From JAFTYR01 sp964571375 (GTDB lineage: Bacteria; Pseudomonadota; Gammaproteobacteria; Burkholderiales; Burkholderiaceae_F): DNA of 8,389 bases. Below the pieces are notes generated by a model. The model was not told the DNA's origin. It did no database searches and saw nothing but the letters and a program-made list of their open reading frames with translations. Position numbers and translations under genes: made by a program. Of the stretch, positions 6,202-8,389 are shown piece by piece (position 1 is the stretch's first letter; every line of letters begins with the position of its first letter). The DNA lies in the NCBI GenBank assembly GCA_964571375.1, contig CAZNBL010000055.1:1-8389 (forward strand), in the 5' to 3' direction.

Positions 6202-6224
6202 GATAGCCACTTTCACAAGTTTTA

Positions 6225-6253
6225 TTACCATGCCCGATTGAAATCGATAGAAT
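6225..6253 (+). promoter_or_regulatory. Candidate radA promoter
   Basis: TTACCA (6225-6230, 4 of 6 to the -35 consensus), a 17-base spacer, and TAGAAT (6248-6253, 5 of 6 to the -10) lie 50-78 bases upstream of the radA start. The divergent usp promoter candidate lies immediately to the left without overlapping. Confidence 0.45.
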
Positions 6254-6302
6254 CGACGTATTCGATTAAGTCCGTCTGCCGGTGATTTTTTAGGAGAGAG
6301 TG

Positions 6303-7721
6303 TTGGCTTCCAAATCCAAAACTAAAACAGCCTGGGTCTGTACAGAGTGCGGTTATGACGCAGCAAAATGGTTCGGGCAGTGTCCGAGCTGTAAAGCCTA
6401 TAACACCATGAAGGAAATTCGCCTTGAAAGTGAATCCGGCAACCGGTATGCAAGAAGCGAAGGTGCTAAGCGTCCGTCCCATCAGGCTTTGGCCGGAACC
6501 AGCGATATTCTCGATCTCTCTGAGATCAAGGCAGAAGCCGCTCCCCGCATTCTGATCGGTTTTGCCGAGCTGGAGCGAGCACTCGGAGGCGGTTTTGTTC
6601 CGGGGTCGGTTGTGCTTATCGGCGGTGACCCCGGCATCGGTAAGTCGACTCTGCTTTTGCAGTCCATGTGTAAGATGGTCGGCCTCGGTCAATCCTGCCT
6701 CTATGCTTCCGGTGAAGAAAGTCCGACACAGGTTGCGCTTCGCGCTCAAAGACTCGGAGTCGATACGCACGGCTTAAAGTTCATCAGTGAAATTCAGCTC
6801 GAGAAGATAGAAGCGGTTATCGATGAAATCAAACCGCAATGGGTGGTGATCGACTCGATTCAGACGATCTTTTCCGATGATCTGTCTGCAGCTCCGGGCT
6901 CGGTCTCCCAGGTAAGAGAATGTGCGGCGCGGTTCACGCGTCTTGCGAAGAGAGACGGTATCGGTGTGATTTTTGTGGGTCACGTCACCAAGGAAGGTAC
7001 GATGGCCGGCCCGCGCGTGCTCGAACATATGGTGGATACCGTGCTTTATTTCGAAGGGGATACAGAATCCAATTTTCGAATTCTCAGAGCCGTTAAGAAT
7101 CGATTCGGTTCGGTCAATGAAATCGGTGTTTTCGGAATGACCGAGAAGGGATTGAGAGGTGTGAGAAACCCTTCTGCACTTTTTCTTGCTGAAAGAAGAG
7201 AAGGTGTGAGCGGTTCTGTCACGTTTATCAATTTGGAAGGAACACGGCCGATTCTGATTGAAATTCAGGCCTTGGTTGATAAATCGATGCTTCCGAATCC
7301 GAAACGCCTCACTGTCGGCCTGGATGCTCAGCGTCTTACGATGCTTCTTGCGATTATGCACAGACACGTGTCGCTCGCCACATACGATCAGGATGTCTTC
7401 TTAAATGCAGTGGGCGGTATCCGAATTACGGAAACGGCGAGTGACTTAGCCGTACTCGCAGCGATTGTTTCTTCGATGACAAACCGCGCGGTGAGTGCAA
7501 AAACAGCTGTATTCGGGGAAGTAGGGCTCGGAGGTGAAATCCGGCCGGTCTCCCGCGGTCAGGAACGAATCAAGGAGGCGGCAAAACTCGGCTTCAACCG
7601 TATTATCGTCCCGCATAAGAATATGCCGGCAAAGCCGATCGAAGGTGTGGAAGTGGTCGGTGTTGATAATCTCAAAGAGGCGATTAAAGCGATTTTCTAT
7701 CAGCAGGACGCTATAAAGTGA
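6303..7721 (+). CDS. radA: DNA repair protein RadA (Sms)
   Basis: A RecA-like ATPase that processes recombination intermediates and promotes branch migration; DnaB-like helicase activity is known for the family. The 472 residues show, in order: an N-terminal zinc finger C13-x2-C16...C27-x2-C30 (CTECG and CPSCK); Walker A GGDPGIGKST (107-116); Walker B VVIDSIQT (181-188); the RadA-specific KNRFG motif (265-269); and a C-terminal Lon-protease-like domain (about 300-472) containing GEVGLGGEIR. Two starts are possible: GTG at 6300 or TTG at 6303. AGGAG (6292-6296) is only 3 bases from GTG but 6 from TTG, and TTG gives MASKSKTKTAWVC, close to the usual RadA N-terminus, so TTG is preferred. The gene appears monocistronic, divergent from usp, with a hairpin after the stop. 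No changes in key residues. Confidence 0.96.
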   Translation: MASKSKTKTAWVCTECGYDAAKWFGQCPSCKAYNTMKEIRLESESGNRYARSEGAKRPSHQALAGTSDILDLSEIKAEAAPRILIGFAELERALGGGFVPGSVVLIGGDPGIGKSTLLLQSMCKMVGLGQSCLYASGEESPTQVALRAQRLGVDTHGLKFISEIQLEKIEAVIDEIKPQWVVIDSIQTIFSDDLSAAPGSVSQVRECAARFTRLAKRDGIGVIFVGHVTKEGTMAGPRVLEHMVDTVLYFEGDTESNFRILRAVKNRFGSVNEIGVFGMTEKGLRGVRNPSALFLAERREGVSGSVTFINLEGTRPILIEIQALVDKSMLPNPKRLTVGLDAQRLTMLLAIMHRHVSLATYDQDVFLNAVGGIRITETASDLAVLAAIVSSMTNRAVSAKTAVFGEVGLGGEIRPVSRGQERIKEAAKLGFNRIIVPHKNMPAKPIEGVEVVGVDNLKEAIKAIFYQQDAIK

Positions 7722-7746
7722 TGTTTACTCAAAGGTTTGAAGTAAG

Positions 7747-7785
7747 AAGGTCTTGATTGTGTAATTTACGTGCAATCAAGACCTT
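7747..7785. terminator. Hairpin between convergent radA and acyltransferase genes
   Basis: A perfect 13-bp inverted repeat, AAGGTCTTGATTG (7747-7759) and CAATCAAGACCTT (7773-7785), with a 13-base loop. It starts 25 bases after the radA stop and lies 13 bases past the end of the convergent gene. No T-run follows on either strand. It resembles the creA/MATE hairpin at 207-236 and probably ends or protects both transcripts. It also marks the drop in G+C content. Confidence 0.6.
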
Positions 7786-7798
7786 GAGAGTTCTACAG

Positions 7799-8389
7799 TT
7801 AATAAGTTGTATCTCTGAATATTTGTTCTACCCAAACGGCCTCTTTTTCAAGCTGACTTGGTTTCAGGTGATTGGCATCACGATACCATTTAACGAGATC
7901 ACATTTTCGATCATGGCATACGTATTGATCTGTAGAGATGATAGTAGCCACATCTTTCATAAGTAAAGTGATTTTCTGATTTCCAAGGTTCCATATTTCG
8001 TCAGATGAGCATTCAATAACAGGCTCATCAATCTGATTTGTAAAACGATTGAAATGAAATTTTGGATTGAAATTTCTCTTTAGTTCTACAGAATTTTTAC
8101 TCCAAGGAGCGTCGAGTATAACAAACACTTTTAGATCAGGACGTTGTTGCAAAAGTAACTTAAAAGATTTAATTGATTGTTCAAATTCTTCTTTTACTGA
8201 ATATTGTCCCCACATCTGCCCAATAACCAGCGTTTTTACATGTTTATTTTTGATTAATTCATAGAGGGCATCCGATGCCTTTGCGCAATTATTCCTCTTA
8301 TAGTCAGTAAGTGAAGGATCAAAGATAGAACAACCACCATGCGTAAGAAAACCTACGGGATGCCCAGTTTGATTTTCTAATGCAAGAGC
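7799..8389 (-). CDS. Probable C-terminal SGNH domain of an acyltransferase-3 (OafA-like) O-acetylase, partial
   Basis: The frame is open to the right edge, giving 196 visible C-terminal residues; the Met at 8213-8215 is internal. I read the upstream part by hand: it includes FLTHGGCSIFDP, NNCAKASDALYELI and KTLVIGQMWGQY, then KVFVILDAPW. Near the end, WYRDANHLKPSQLE supplies Asp171 and His174 of the visible fragment in the D-x-x-H arrangement of SGNH hydrolases. The order GC...C, VI/W..Y, VILDAP and D..HL is what I know from the C-terminal SGNH half of OafA-type acyltransferases, which O-acetylate lipopolysaccharide or other surface glycans. The GDSH serine block and any membrane acyltransferase domain would lie outside the window, so a stand-alone SGNH protein is possible. 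G+C is about 35% (hand count, 7861-8340), far below its neighbours, suggesting recent transfer. It is convergent with radA. Confidence 0.6.
   Translation of the reverse strand, partial: ALALENQTGHPVGFLTHGGCSIFDPSLTDYKRNNCAKASDALYELIKNKHVKTLVIGQMWGQYSVKEEFEQSIKSFKLLLQQRPDLKVFVILDAPWSKNSVELKRNFNPKFHFNRFTNQIDEPVIECSSDEIWNLGNQKITLLMKDVATIISTDQYVCHDRKCDLVKWYRDANHLKPSQLEKEAVWVEQIFRDTTY

Noticed and set aside
6225..7367. Frames of 181 and 197 codons on the - strand opposite radA
   Set aside because: They overlap RadA motifs in the sense frame, show no motif of their own and have no ribosome binding site that I can see.
7757..7966. 69-codon frame on the + strand after radA
   Set aside because: It starts inside the terminator-like hairpin and is antisense to the end of the SGNH-like gene, with no family resemblance.

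Overview
The window looks like a chromosomal segment of a proteobacterium, probably a gut-type betaproteobacterium such as a Sutterellaceae relative. That placement is inferred from the CreA-like and RadA proteins, the class III ribonucleotide reductase, and a core base composition near 50% G+C. No database search was possible. Most of the window is ordinary housekeeping sequence. I found no tRNA, rRNA, CRISPR array, transposase or insertion sequence.

Layout from left to right. (1) 1-197 (+): the C-terminal end of a CreA-family protein, cut by the window edge. (2) 259-1623 (-): a complete MATE-family efflux pump, convergent with creA and separated from it by a 12-bp hairpin. (3) 1831-2091 (+): a small, unrecognised two-helix membrane protein, divergent from the MATE gene. 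(4) 2092-2541: a 450-bp non-coding stretch. Its right half holds a -10-like element, two candidate NrdR boxes 21 bp apart, a hairpin and a terminator-like hairpin, all upstream of nrdD. (5) 2542-5194 (+): the nrdD-nrdG operon, encoding the oxygen-sensitive class III ribonucleotide reductase and its radical-SAM activase, closed by a strong terminator. (6) 5259-6149 (-): a tandem-domain universal stress protein. (7) 6303-7721 (+): radA, a recombination and repair ATPase, with a hairpin after its stop. (8) 7799-8389 (-): the C-terminal part of a protein that best fits the SGNH domain of an acyltransferase-3/OafA-type O-acetylase. It is cut by the window edge and is much more AT-rich (about 35% G+C) than everything to its left.

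nrdD and nrdG work as one unit: NrdG uses S-adenosylmethionine to install a glycyl radical on NrdD, which then makes dNTPs without oxygen. The NrdR-like sites suggest that the widespread repressor NrdR controls them. The neighbouring Usp and RadA (stress and DNA repair) have separate promoters, so any functional link to nrdDG is only suggested by position. The AT-rich gene at the right end may mark the edge of a horizontally acquired surface-polysaccharide modification locus. The most interesting regulatory feature is the nrdDG leader, which combines tandem NrdR-like boxes with a terminator-like hairpin in front of the gene.
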